Positions 1 through 5,567 of a DNA stretch of 8,411 nt are shown here, piece by piece. The stretch covers positions 1-8,411 of the forward strand of contig CAYWZW010000119.1 of the NCBI GenBank assembly GCA_964462945.1, read 5' to 3'. The position numbers and the translations under genes are program-made. The number at the start of each line of letters is the position of its first letter. Position 1 is the stretch's first letter. The notes below the pieces were generated by a model that saw only the letters and a program-made list of their open reading frames with translations, was not told the origin of the DNA and did no database searches. The DNA is from GCA-020343675 sp964462945. Its GTDB lineage: Bacteria > Planctomycetota > Phycisphaerae > Sedimentisphaerales > Anaerobacaceae.

Positions 1-17
1 CAACCAAAGATGAATTG

Positions 18-47
18 TTGCTAAGGGGATACGATCTACCCTGTTAT
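18..47 (+). promoter_or_regulatory. Weak candidate sigma70-type promoter before the SurA-like gene
   Basis: TTGCTA at 18-23 and TGTTAT at 42-47 are separated by 18 nt. Each box matches four of six consensus positions. The position, about 90 nt before the chosen start at 138, is plausible for a promoter of the first gene, but the match is weak and could be chance. The -10 box lies inside the I-SceI-like 16-mer described in the findings. Confidence 0.2.
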
Positions 48-137
48 CCCTAATTGTCATTTTCAGACGAAGCACGCCGAGAAAACCGATCGGCGCCCGG
101 CGAAAACCGTCGAGGTCCTGAGTCAAGGGAAATACAG

Positions 138-1679
138 ATGATCAAATTATCTTTAACCAAACGTATGCCGCCTTTTCTGTTGTTATGGGCAGCGGCTTTT
201 CACGTATGCGCCGCAAACGCCGGTGCCCTGGGCGAGGCAGCGAACCAAACAGAACAGTCTTCGCAGAAGCAAGCGGCTGCCGGAGAGAAAGCAAACGAGC
301 AACCCGCCGCCCGGCCGCCGGCTGAGCCGCCCACCGTCGTGGGCAGAATAGGCATCTACGTGATCACCAGAAACGAGCTTGAGGAAAGGCTCATGACGGA
401 GCTTTACCCGTACGATCAGGAGACCTACAGCGAAAAGGCCCAGCCGGCCGATGCTTTGACGGTGCTCATGGAAATGATCGCTGAAAAGGCGATGGTGATC
501 GAGGCCCGAAAGCAAGGCACCCTCGAGAACGAATTGACCTCCGATACCGTCAAGCGATTCACGGAAAGAAGGCTTGTAAACCTGCTGGCACAGAAGCATG
601 TGGAAAAGAACCAGGGCAAAATAGCGGCGACGGAGGACGAAATCAAACAGAAGATGCAGGCGGATCCCAAGCTGGACGGGACGCGGGCGAAAGCAGAGAT
701 CGAAAGGGTAAAAGCCGGCAGGATGCTGGATGAGTACTACGCCCAGATTTACCAGAAGTCCCGTGTGAGAAAGCCCAGTCAGAATCTTGCCAAAGTGGTC
801 GAAATCCACCAGAGGCTGTTAACCCGTCCGAAGGAGCCTCGCAAAGTGTCGTGGATCCAGAACTCGCAGGTTAAGAATGAATTGACGCCGGAAGAGACGA
901 ACATGGTGCTGGCACAGTATGACGGCGGAAAAATAACGCTGAAGGACTGGCTCATTGCATTGTGCGACATTGCCCCGCCGCGCCGCCCCGCGATAAATGC
1001 TCCGGAGGCCGTCGATCAGTTATTGGAGCGGGCCCTGCGGATGCCCCTGCTGGTCGCGGAGGCCAAGTCGCTCGGACTCGACAAGGACGAGAATCTCTTG
1101 AAGGAGGTGCAAGAATATGAAGACAGGAGGCTACTCAGCGAAGCCAAGCTCGCAAAGCAAAAGGATGCGAAGGAGCCGACAGCCGAGCAGATACTTGCCT
1201 ACTACAGCCAAAACCAGGAAGCGTTCGGGACGCCCAAAGGCCTTAAGATCGACCTGATCTGGTGCCCGGACCTTGCGACCGCCAGGAAGGCAAAGGCCGA
1301 GCTGGACGGCGGAAAAGATTTCGAGCCGGTCCGGCAGCAATACTCGCTTGAACAAAAGAGCAAACCCTTCCATACAACGGCCAGCAGCGAGGGGCTGTTC
1401 TGGAAGGACTTGTGGGCCGGCGAGCCGAATCAAGTATTGGGGCCGCTCAAAGGTTTTTACCAGCAGGGGATTAAATGGCGCATCGTTAAAATCCTGGAAA
1501 AGACCCCCGGCCAGGTGAAGCCCTACTCGAGCCAGTTGGATGGCATGATCAGAAGCAGAATGATGAGCGAGCAGAGTAAAGAGCTGGCGGCCCAGTACGG
1601 CAAAGAACTGCTGAAAGAATATCCGTTCCAGATTTACGCCGACAGAATCAAGGACCTCGACCCGCTGAACATACCGTAA
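138..1679 (+). CDS. Secreted SurA/PpiC-like peptidyl-prolyl isomerase or periplasmic chaperone
   Basis: This 513-residue protein probably helps fold exported or outer-membrane proteins in the periplasm. The ATG at 138 is preferred over the upstream TTG at 54 because AAGGGA lies 7 nt before it and a signal peptide follows at once: LTKR, then a hydrophobic run at about 11-26, with likely cleavage after ANA (26-28). A Gln/Ala/Pro-rich linker fills about 36-66. Residues 67-230 look like a SurA N-terminal domain (VVGRIGIYVITRNELEERL, then a helical part with EKAMVIEARKQG). Residues 257-345 look like a second, shorter copy (YDGGKITLKDWL, then LLVAEAKSLGLD). From about 346 (TAEQILAYYSQNQEAFGTP) the C-terminal part resembles a parvulin domain, but the usual GGDLGWF-type stretch is degenerate (ASSEGLFWKDLW), so isomerase activity is doubtful. 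The family call is fairly safe; the substrate is unknown. It stands alone on this strand and converges on the next gene. Confidence 0.72.
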   Translation: MIKLSLTKRMPPFLLLWAAAFHVCAANAGALGEAANQTEQSSQKQAAAGEKANEQPAARPPAEPPTVVGRIGIYVITRNELEERLMTELYPYDQETYSEKAQPADALTVLMEMIAEKAMVIEARKQGTLENELTSDTVKRFTERRLVNLLAQKHVEKNQGKIAATEDEIKQKMQADPKLDGTRAKAEIERVKAGRMLDEYYAQIYQKSRVRKPSQNLAKVVEIHQRLLTRPKEPRKVSWIQNSQVKNELTPEETNMVLAQYDGGKITLKDWLIALCDIAPPRRPAINAPEAVDQLLERALRMPLLVAEAKSLGLDKDENLLKEVQEYEDRRLLSEAKLAKQKDAKEPTAEQILAYYSQNQEAFGTPKGLKIDLIWCPDLATARKAKAELDGGKDFEPVRQQYSLEQKSKPFHTTASSEGLFWKDLWAGEPNQVLGPLKGFYQQGIKWRIVKILEKTPGQVKPYSSQLDGMIRSRMMSEQSKELAAQYGKELLKEYPFQIYADRIKDLDPLNIP

Positions 1680-1708
1680 AAGGATCGCAGGGCGCGATGT
1701 GCTGCGCT

Positions 1709-1732
1709 GCGAAGTGAGCTTCGCTCCGAAGC
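1709..1732. terminator. Two overlapping hairpins between convergent genes
   Basis: Stem GCGAAG (1709-1714) pairs with CTTCGC (1719-1724) over a TGAG loop. Alternatively GCTTCG (1718-1723) pairs with CGAAGC (1727-1732) over a CTC loop. The middle CTTCG is shared, so only one can form at a time. The cluster lies 30 nt after one stop and 27 nt from the other, where a bidirectional terminator would be expected. There is no T-tract on either side, so intrinsic termination is only a guess. Confidence 0.3.
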
Positions 1733-1758
1733 ATGAGAATCGCACCGGTGATGGGAGG

Positions 1759-2880
1759 CTATTGCCGTGCGGCTCGCTGCTCGCCCGGCTTGAGGAAGGT
1801 GATTTCCCACTTCGACAACCCGGCAACAAAGAGTCTCGCTGTTCTGCCGGCTAATTTATCCGTTTCACGTCTTTCGGCGCTCGTGCCGACGACCTGCGGA
1901 TACCATCTCGACTTCTCGAGCTCGCCGGCATCCAGGATCTTGACGGGCTTCGTCCAGCCGCTCGGATCAGACAGGTTGCGGTTGAAACTTACATAGATCC
2001 CTTCCTGCGCCCAATCCTTGTCTTTTGCGCGATTCAAAAGCATCACCCAGCATTTGAGGTAAGTGTTCCAGTGAATGGAGGGTCCCCAGAATGCGTCGGC
2101 GTCGGCGCGGTGCCAATCGATGTTTGCTGTGAATATGGGCGTGACGTGCCCGCCGATGCCCGGCTCGGCCCATTGACCTCGATACCATTTGAACACCTTA
2201 CCCTTTGGCTGACCCAGGTTTGTAAGGGACATTCGCGCCACCCCCACACCTTGCTCGGCTATGTCTTTGTGATAGGTGCTGACGAAGAAATAGATGTATT
2301 GCTTCTGACGGTCCGCAACAACGGCGAAATCACCGTTGCCTCCCACGAAGTACTTGTTAGCCGAGTCCAGGTTGTTGGACCCGCCGGGCGCTTCCAGGAC
2401 AATCCCGATATCGCGCCACGTAAGCCCATTGTCCTTGGAAACCATCGTGCCTATTCGCGGCGCCGTCCTATCGGGCGAAAGGGGCGGCTCGTTATGGTAC
2501 CACATATAGAGCATGCCGTCGTCAGCCTTGTGCGTCGATTCAATCCAGCGCCCGCCCATCTTCCATCCTGCTTCATTGTCGAAAACAACGCGCTTCGAGG
2601 GCCGGCCGAGGCCGACCAGGTCCGGCCCGGAGGAGCGGAACGGATGACCGGTCGAGTAGAACATATACATCGTGTCTCCATCCCAGTGGGCCGGACTGCT
2701 GCAGTCCACATCCCCGTCAGCGTTTGGATCCATCGCCCCATGGGCTACACCGGGCAACTGAAGCCGGGCAGCAGGGCGTACAGCCACCGAGAATTCTTCC
2801 GGGGGCAAATCGCTGCCAAAACCCGTTGCCGGAAACACTGTCAGCCAAAACGACCATAGCGTCAGTACCTTCATCTTCAC
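1759..2880 (-). CDS. Exported five-bladed beta-propeller protein, glycoside-hydrolase or sialidase-like
   Basis: This is a 373-residue exported protein, probably binding or cleaving a carbohydrate. The GTG at 2880 is chosen because AAGGAG (2889-2894) sits 8 nt upstream. The ATG at 2907 would place that ribosome site inside the gene, and the ATG at 2874 is the other option. MKMKVLTLWSFWLTVFPATG is a typical signal peptide. The mature part shows repeated propeller-blade patterns of the form aromatic-rich strand plus acidic turn: GDTMYMFYSTGHP (68-80), DGMLYMWYHNEP (121-132), KQYIYFFVSTYH (193-204), WNTYLKCWVMLLNRA (271-285), ARLFVAGLSKWEITF (348-362). SKDNGLTW (148-155) fits the sialidase Asp-box SxDxGxTW. 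Candidate catalytic acids include D57/D59, E114 and D172, but I cannot assign them. It could belong to the GH43/GH32-like superfamily or be a non-catalytic propeller. It follows mscL after a 143-nt gap. Confidence 0.55.
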   Translation of the reverse strand: MKMKVLTLWSFWLTVFPATGFGSDLPPEEFSVAVRPAARLQLPGVAHGAMDPNADGDVDCSSPAHWDGDTMYMFYSTGHPFRSSGPDLVGLGRPSKRVVFDNEAGWKMGGRWIESTHKADDGMLYMWYHNEPPLSPDRTAPRIGTMVSKDNGLTWRDIGIVLEAPGGSNNLDSANKYFVGGNGDFAVVADRQKQYIYFFVSTYHKDIAEQGVGVARMSLTNLGQPKGKVFKWYRGQWAEPGIGGHVTPIFTANIDWHRADADAFWGPSIHWNTYLKCWVMLLNRAKDKDWAQEGIYVSFNRNLSDPSGWTKPVKILDAGELEKSRWYPQVVGTSAERRETDKLAGRTARLFVAGLSKWEITFLKPGEQRAARQ

Positions 2881-2978
2881 TGTCTCGTCTCCTTTTTTTA
2901 CGTCCATCGGCGGCGCGACTATGCGACAAACCGAACGGCAGGCTCCTAAAGGCCCACGCTGCGGGTGTCAGGTCGGCA

Positions 2979-2990
2979 TATCAATTGATA
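2979..2990. repeat. Perfect 12-bp palindrome TATCAATTGATA
   Basis: A perfect palindrome lies in the 143-nt gap between mscL and the propeller gene, about 100 nt upstream of the latter's GTG. Its size and position would suit a dimeric regulator. It occurs once in what I can see, and a short AT-rich palindrome can arise by chance. Confidence 0.25.
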
Positions 2991-3023
2991 CTTACGACCA
3001 CGTCGGTGGAAATCGGCCACAAT

Positions 3024-3380
3024 TCAAGCTGGTTTTGCCGGCGTCTGGCGTATGCGAGTGAGCCGATTGAGCGCCTTGATCACCACGAAAATCGTGAACG
3101 CTACAATCAAGAAATCGATAACGGTGTTAATAAACAGCCCGTATCGCAACGTTACCGCAGGCAAAGCCTCGCCGGCAGCGGAAACGCCGGCCTTCTTGAG
3201 GACTGATTCGAGGTTCTTGAAATCGACACCGCCCAGAAGAAGCCCTATCGGAGGCATGATCACATCGTTAACCAATGAGCTTATGATCTTGTTGAATGCA
3301 GCGCCAATGACGATGCCTACGGCCATATCCACGGCATTGCCCTTTACGGCAAACTCCTTAAATTCCTTCAAGAATCCCAT
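3024..3380 (-). CDS. mscL: Large-conductance mechanosensitive channel MscL
   Basis: MscL forms a homopentameric pore in the inner membrane that opens under high tension and releases solutes during sudden osmotic downshift. The 118-residue product has the family start MGFLKEFKEFAVKGNAVDMA, with the amphipathic N-terminal helix followed by TM1 (about 16-45: VGIVIGAAFNKIISSLVNDV, then IMPPIGLLLGG). A periplasmic loop follows at about 51-76, and TM2 is at 77-102 (LRYGLFINTVIDFLIVAFTI). It ends at RQTPAKPA without the C-terminal bundle helix (EEVLLLTEIRDLL-type) found in longer homologues of about 136 residues. I translated past the stop in the same frame and the helix is not there, so a simple nonsense mutation does not explain its absence. 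AGGA (3386-3389) lies 5 nt before the ATG. The upstream lipoprotein gene is 135 nt away and could share a transcript. Confidence 0.95.
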   Translation of the reverse strand: MGFLKEFKEFAVKGNAVDMAVGIVIGAAFNKIISSLVNDVIMPPIGLLLGGVDFKNLESVLKKAGVSAAGEALPAVTLRYGLFINTVIDFLIVAFTIFVVIKALNRLTRIRQTPAKPA

Positions 3381-3515
3381 GGTTTTCCTATGAATTAAGG
3401 TAATCCATCATTGATACAGGCAACTCCATCGCTGCGGTCCGGCTGCGACAGCTTTTGCAATCAATCTTCGCAACCAAACAAGATCAGACAAGCGGGGCAA
3501 CAAGGTATCGGCCAT

Positions 3516-3899
3516 CTATAGTCCCAGCCCTGATAAATTGCCGCTCTTTTCTTTTAGCTTGGCGTAATAGACGTCAAAGCGTTCTTTGAGCGCATCTACG
3601 GATTTGGTCAGGTTGTCAATATTGGCTTTGAGCTGCTTTGCTTTCTCACCCAACAATTCAGTTACAGGAATCTCTTTTAGCTTGGCGGCAATTTTTTCAA
3701 CTTCACCTTTCTTGGCCACTACTGCTTCTTTGTACGTCACCGCCATATCACGAAGCTGGCCTGTGTCCATTTTTTCCGCCTCGGTCGTCACCTCACTGAT
3801 GGGCTTGTTCTCATCGGCCTTCTTGCCCCCGCAACCTCCGAGCGCTATCATCCCTACGGCGAGCAACCAGCAGAATGTCATACATTTCACAGTCTTCAT
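3516..3899 (-). CDS. Small lipoprotein with a helical, coiled-coil-prone body
   Basis: I do not recognise a named family for this 127-residue protein. It has a lipoprotein signal: MKTVKCMTFCWLLAVGMIAL followed by the lipobox LGGC, giving lipidation at Cys23. GGKKADENKP follows as a flexible tether. No Asp sits directly after the Cys, so export to the outer membrane is plausible if the organism has a Lol-type system. From about 38 to 120 the sequence is rich in Lys, Glu, Ala and Leu with heptad-like spacing (EVEKIAAKLKEIPVTELLGE, then KQLKANIDNLTKSVDALKER), so it is very likely mostly alpha-helical. The tail is NLSGLGL. AGGAG (3906-3910) lies 6 nt before the ATG. It stands just upstream of mscL on the same strand, which hints at an envelope-stress or structural role. 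That role is inference only. Confidence 0.8.
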   Translation of the reverse strand: MKTVKCMTFCWLLAVGMIALGGCGGKKADENKPISEVTTEAEKMDTGQLRDMAVTYKEAVVAKKGEVEKIAAKLKEIPVTELLGEKAKQLKANIDNLTKSVDALKERFDVYYAKLKEKSGNLSGLGL

Positions 3900-4015
3900 T
3901 TTCTACTCCTCTAAAAAACCAGAACAAAAATAAAAAGTTGAACAGAATTCTATCCTCTGCAAACGGCGATAGATTCAATTCTGCGGGCTAAAAAAACGCC
4001 GCACGGAACATCACA

Positions 4016-4036
4016 GACAAAAGCAGCTCGTTTGTC
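4016..4036. repeat. Inverted repeat GACAAA / TTTGTC in the esterase-lipoprotein gap
   Basis: Six-bp perfect arms at 4016-4021 and 4031-4036 flank a 9-nt loop, about 115 nt after the esterase stop and 117 nt before the lipoprotein start. No T-tract follows on the minus strand, so it is not a classical terminator. It could be an operator or chance. The rest of this 252-nt gap is AT-rich on the lipoprotein side and shows no gene. Confidence 0.2.
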
Positions 4037-4151
4037 CGTTCACTGCCCATATTACTGCTGCGATAAAGTGTCTTCTCCCTTAACGGCTGTTACTCGTTGT
4101 TTCGGCAAAGCGGTAAATGATCCCGCCCACAACCCGATGGACACCGCCGGG

Positions 4152-5150
4152 TTAAGGTGGCAGCCGGAGATCCGCCGTCATTCGCTCGTGGACAAATTGA
4201 AACGCCTTTTCATAAGCCTGCTCGATTTTCTCGGGATCGCCGCCGGTCAATCCATGTTCCCCGTCGGCAATCGTGATGAGCTCATAGTCAACACGATACT
4301 TCTTGAGCTGACCGGCCATCATGACCGACTGCTCGTAAGGCACGTCTGTATCTTTTGTGCCGTGTATCAAGAGCGTCGGCGGAAATTGCCCAGTCACATT
4401 CTTGACCGGCATGTACGGCTCATACTTCTTCGCTTCCTCGTGCGGGTCCCAGCCGGACACCTCCCTGGGCCAGGTTCCCCGCTGCCGGCAAAACTGATAG
4501 AACGCCCCGCCGTCACCGTTTCGGTCTCTCGAATTCGCAATGGGCGGGCCGCTTACCTGCTTTCTGACCTCGTCCTCGGTCATCTTCGATCTCTGATGAC
4601 GGGGGTGGGGACTGGGTTTGCTGTACCAGTCGCCAATTAAATCGCCATAGCCCCAGAAGGCAACCAGCACGGTGGGACGAGGCTTCAGGCGGTAACCCGT
4701 TGCCAGTGTCAGATAGCCTCCAGCCGAACCGCCCAACACCGCAATCCTGCTGCTATCAATGTGAAACAGCTCCGGCCCCTTTTCCCGGATCCATTTGAAC
4801 GCATCTTCGACGTCCTCAATTATCGCAGGCAACTTTGTCTCAGGCGCCAGGCGGTAGTCAATCGAAACGATTGCATAACCGGCGTCCAGAAACATCTTTT
4901 TGACACGCCCATCGACGCCGTCGCGTCCTCCCATGATCAACGCGCCGCCGTGTATCCAGACCACGACGGGACGAAGCTTCTCATCGTCAGCGCGATAAAC
5001 ATCCGCCTTGATCTCCAGGTCGCCCACTCGTTTGTAGGTATAAGTCTGCATCCGGACCTCGCCAGCCGCCGCACCGGTCAGGAGCACTGATAGGACCAGG
5101 CAGGCAACGATCGCACAACAGATTTGTCCGAGTTCACTGACGCGTGTCAT
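4152..5150 (-). CDS. Exported alpha/beta-hydrolase esterase (acetyl esterase / BD-FAE type)
   Basis: This 332-residue serine hydrolase probably cleaves acyl or feruloyl/acetyl esters, perhaps from plant or algal polysaccharide, outside the cytoplasm. The ATG at 5150 is chosen because GGAG (5157-5160) lies 6 nt upstream. The longer reading from the GTG at 5174 would put that site inside the gene. A hydrophobic signal (QICCAIVACLVLSVLLTGAAA, residues 9-29) predicts cleavage near AAA-GE. The fold's landmarks are in order: oxyanion HGGA at 67-70; SIDYRLAPETKLPA at 96-109, typical of the carboxylesterase/HSL-like group; nucleophile elbow GGSAGG with Ser142; catalytic Asp267 in HGTKDTDVP; and His299 in GEHG. 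All three triad residues are intact. An insertion at about 175-235 (HPRHQRSK, then NRDGDGGA-like NGDGGAFYQF) forms a probable lid. The substrate is not known. Confidence 0.88.
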   Translation of the reverse strand: MTRVSELGQICCAIVACLVLSVLLTGAAAGEVRMQTYTYKRVGDLEIKADVYRADDEKLRPVVVWIHGGALIMGGRDGVDGRVKKMFLDAGYAIVSIDYRLAPETKLPAIIEDVEDAFKWIREKGPELFHIDSSRIAVLGGSAGGYLTLATGYRLKPRPTVLVAFWGYGDLIGDWYSKPSPHPRHQRSKMTEDEVRKQVSGPPIANSRDRNGDGGAFYQFCRQRGTWPREVSGWDPHEEAKKYEPYMPVKNVTGQFPPTLLIHGTKDTDVPYEQSVMMAGQLKKYRVDYELITIADGEHGLTGGDPEKIEQAYEKAFQFVHERMTADLRLPP

Positions 5151-5268
5151 GTCTTTCTCCGCTATACCTTTCACGGGCGATGATAAGCGCCTCGAATTTA
5201 TAAGGACCAGCCGCCTAAGCTCGAAACCCGCCAGCCCACCCGCACGTCCCTTTCGCGATTATCCAGCC

Positions 5269-5297
5269 AATATAATAGCTGCACACGGGTCTGTCAA
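5269..5297 (-). promoter_or_regulatory. Strong sigma70-like promoter upstream of the esterase
   Basis: On the minus strand TTGACA (5297-5292) is a perfect -35 box, followed after exactly 17 nt by TATATT (5274-5269), five of six for the -10 box. Transcription would begin near 5262, giving a leader of about 110 nt before the esterase ATG at 5150. It is the best promoter match in the window. Caution: it overlaps the RHS-like relic, so it may have arisen by chance in decayed coding DNA. Confidence 0.55.
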
Positions 5298-5391
5298 CAC
5301 CAAGACCGTAGATGTATTTGCGCAGTCCGGCATCCCTTGTGGATGACGGATTATGGCCGTGCCACATCTCGCCGTCATAGCAGTACCGGGT
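5281..5391 (-). pseudogene. RHS/YD-repeat gene fragment (decayed)
   Basis: On the minus strand, 37 codons read TRYCYDGE, then a variable middle with NPSST, then LRKYIYGLGVDRPVC. This matches the conserved YD-repeat layout of RHS-type proteins (YxYDG ... N ... GxLLRKYIYGxGIDEPVC), including the usual spacing of one repeat unit. The frame is open only from about 5445 to the TAG at 5215-5217, has no good start or ribosome site, and the flanking residues do not continue the RHS pattern. Full RHS proteins run to many hundreds of residues, so this is a short relic. RHS genes are often recombined and leave orphan fragments. The resemblance is from memory of the family and has not been confirmed by a search. 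Confidence 0.45.
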
Positions 5392-5434
5392 GCTGCACCG
5401 TAAGGCGTCCTCAAGGGATAGCCCATCGACTGGA

Positions 5435-5464
5435 TTCGACAGAGTTTACCCTGAACTAGCCGAA
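5435..5464. repeat. Imperfect inverted repeat TTCG...CGAA
   Basis: TTCG (5435-5438) pairs with CGAA (5461-5464), and AGTT (5443-5446) pairs with AACT (5454-5457), with mismatches between. The right arm CCCTGAACTAGCCGAAG resembles CCCTGAGC...GTCGAAGG-type intergenic repeats that I recall from environmental bacterial genomes. There is only one copy in this window. Confidence 0.2.
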
Positions 5465-5481
5465 GCCCTTAGCGTATCGAT

Positions 5482-5512
5482 GGACGTTCAGACATTGCGG
5501 GGCGCAGCGTCC
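5482..5512. terminator. Nested hairpin downstream of the helicase gene
   Basis: Outer arms GGACG (5482-5486) and CGTCC (5508-5512) enclose an inner stem TGCG (5496-5499) / CGCA (5503-5506) with a GGG loop. It lies about 55 nt after the helicase stop on its transcript. No T-tract follows on the minus strand, so it could help end or protect the transcript, but intrinsic termination is not shown. Confidence 0.25.
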
Positions 5513-5567
5513 GTTATAGCTGGGAAAGGACTTCTCCTGACCTGTCCATGATACCGCTGGTGTTCGT

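Larger units (their letters stand above)
5151..5567. other. Gene-less 417-nt spacer between esterase and helicase
   Basis: No intact gene is supported here. The spacer holds a sigma70-like promoter for the esterase (5269-5297, minus), a decayed RHS/YD-repeat fragment (5281-5391, minus), an imperfect hairpin at 5435-5464 and a nested hairpin at 5482-5512. The open plus-strand frame at 5149-5346 begins inside the esterase ribosome-site region, has no ribosome site of its own and reads as noise. Confidence 0.6.

Noticed and set aside
183..809. 208-codon minus-strand open frame
   Set aside because: It is antisense to the SurA-like gene. The His/Leu/Arg-rich translation is typical of a shadow frame.
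1131..1829. 232-codon minus-strand open frame spanning the convergent junction
   Set aside because: It overlaps the C-terminal half of the SurA-like gene and the end of the propeller gene on the same strand as the latter, with no ribosome site or recognisable motif.
2071..2859. 262-codon open frame on the plus strand
   Set aside because: It lies fully antisense inside the propeller gene, has no ribosome site, and its translation shows no domain or signal peptide. The minus-strand protein has clear propeller motifs and a signal peptide.
3900..3970. Promoter TTGAAT ... TAGAAT for the lipoprotein (minus strand)
   Set aside because: The spacing is 20 nt, outside the usual 16-18, and the -10 alternatives at better spacing match poorly.
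3983..4002. Possible terminator GCGGGC-TAAAAAAAC-GCCGC
   Set aside because: The A/T run is in the loop, not after the stem, and the stem needs a bulge, so it does not fit an intrinsic terminator.
4032..4640. 202-codon plus-strand open frame
   Set aside because: It is mostly antisense to the esterase, whose catalytic triad is intact. No function is visible in its translation.
5400..5470. tRNA-like GGATTCGAC stretch
   Set aside because: No acceptor, D or anticodon stem can be drawn around it. The GGATTCGA resemblance to a T-loop is accidental.
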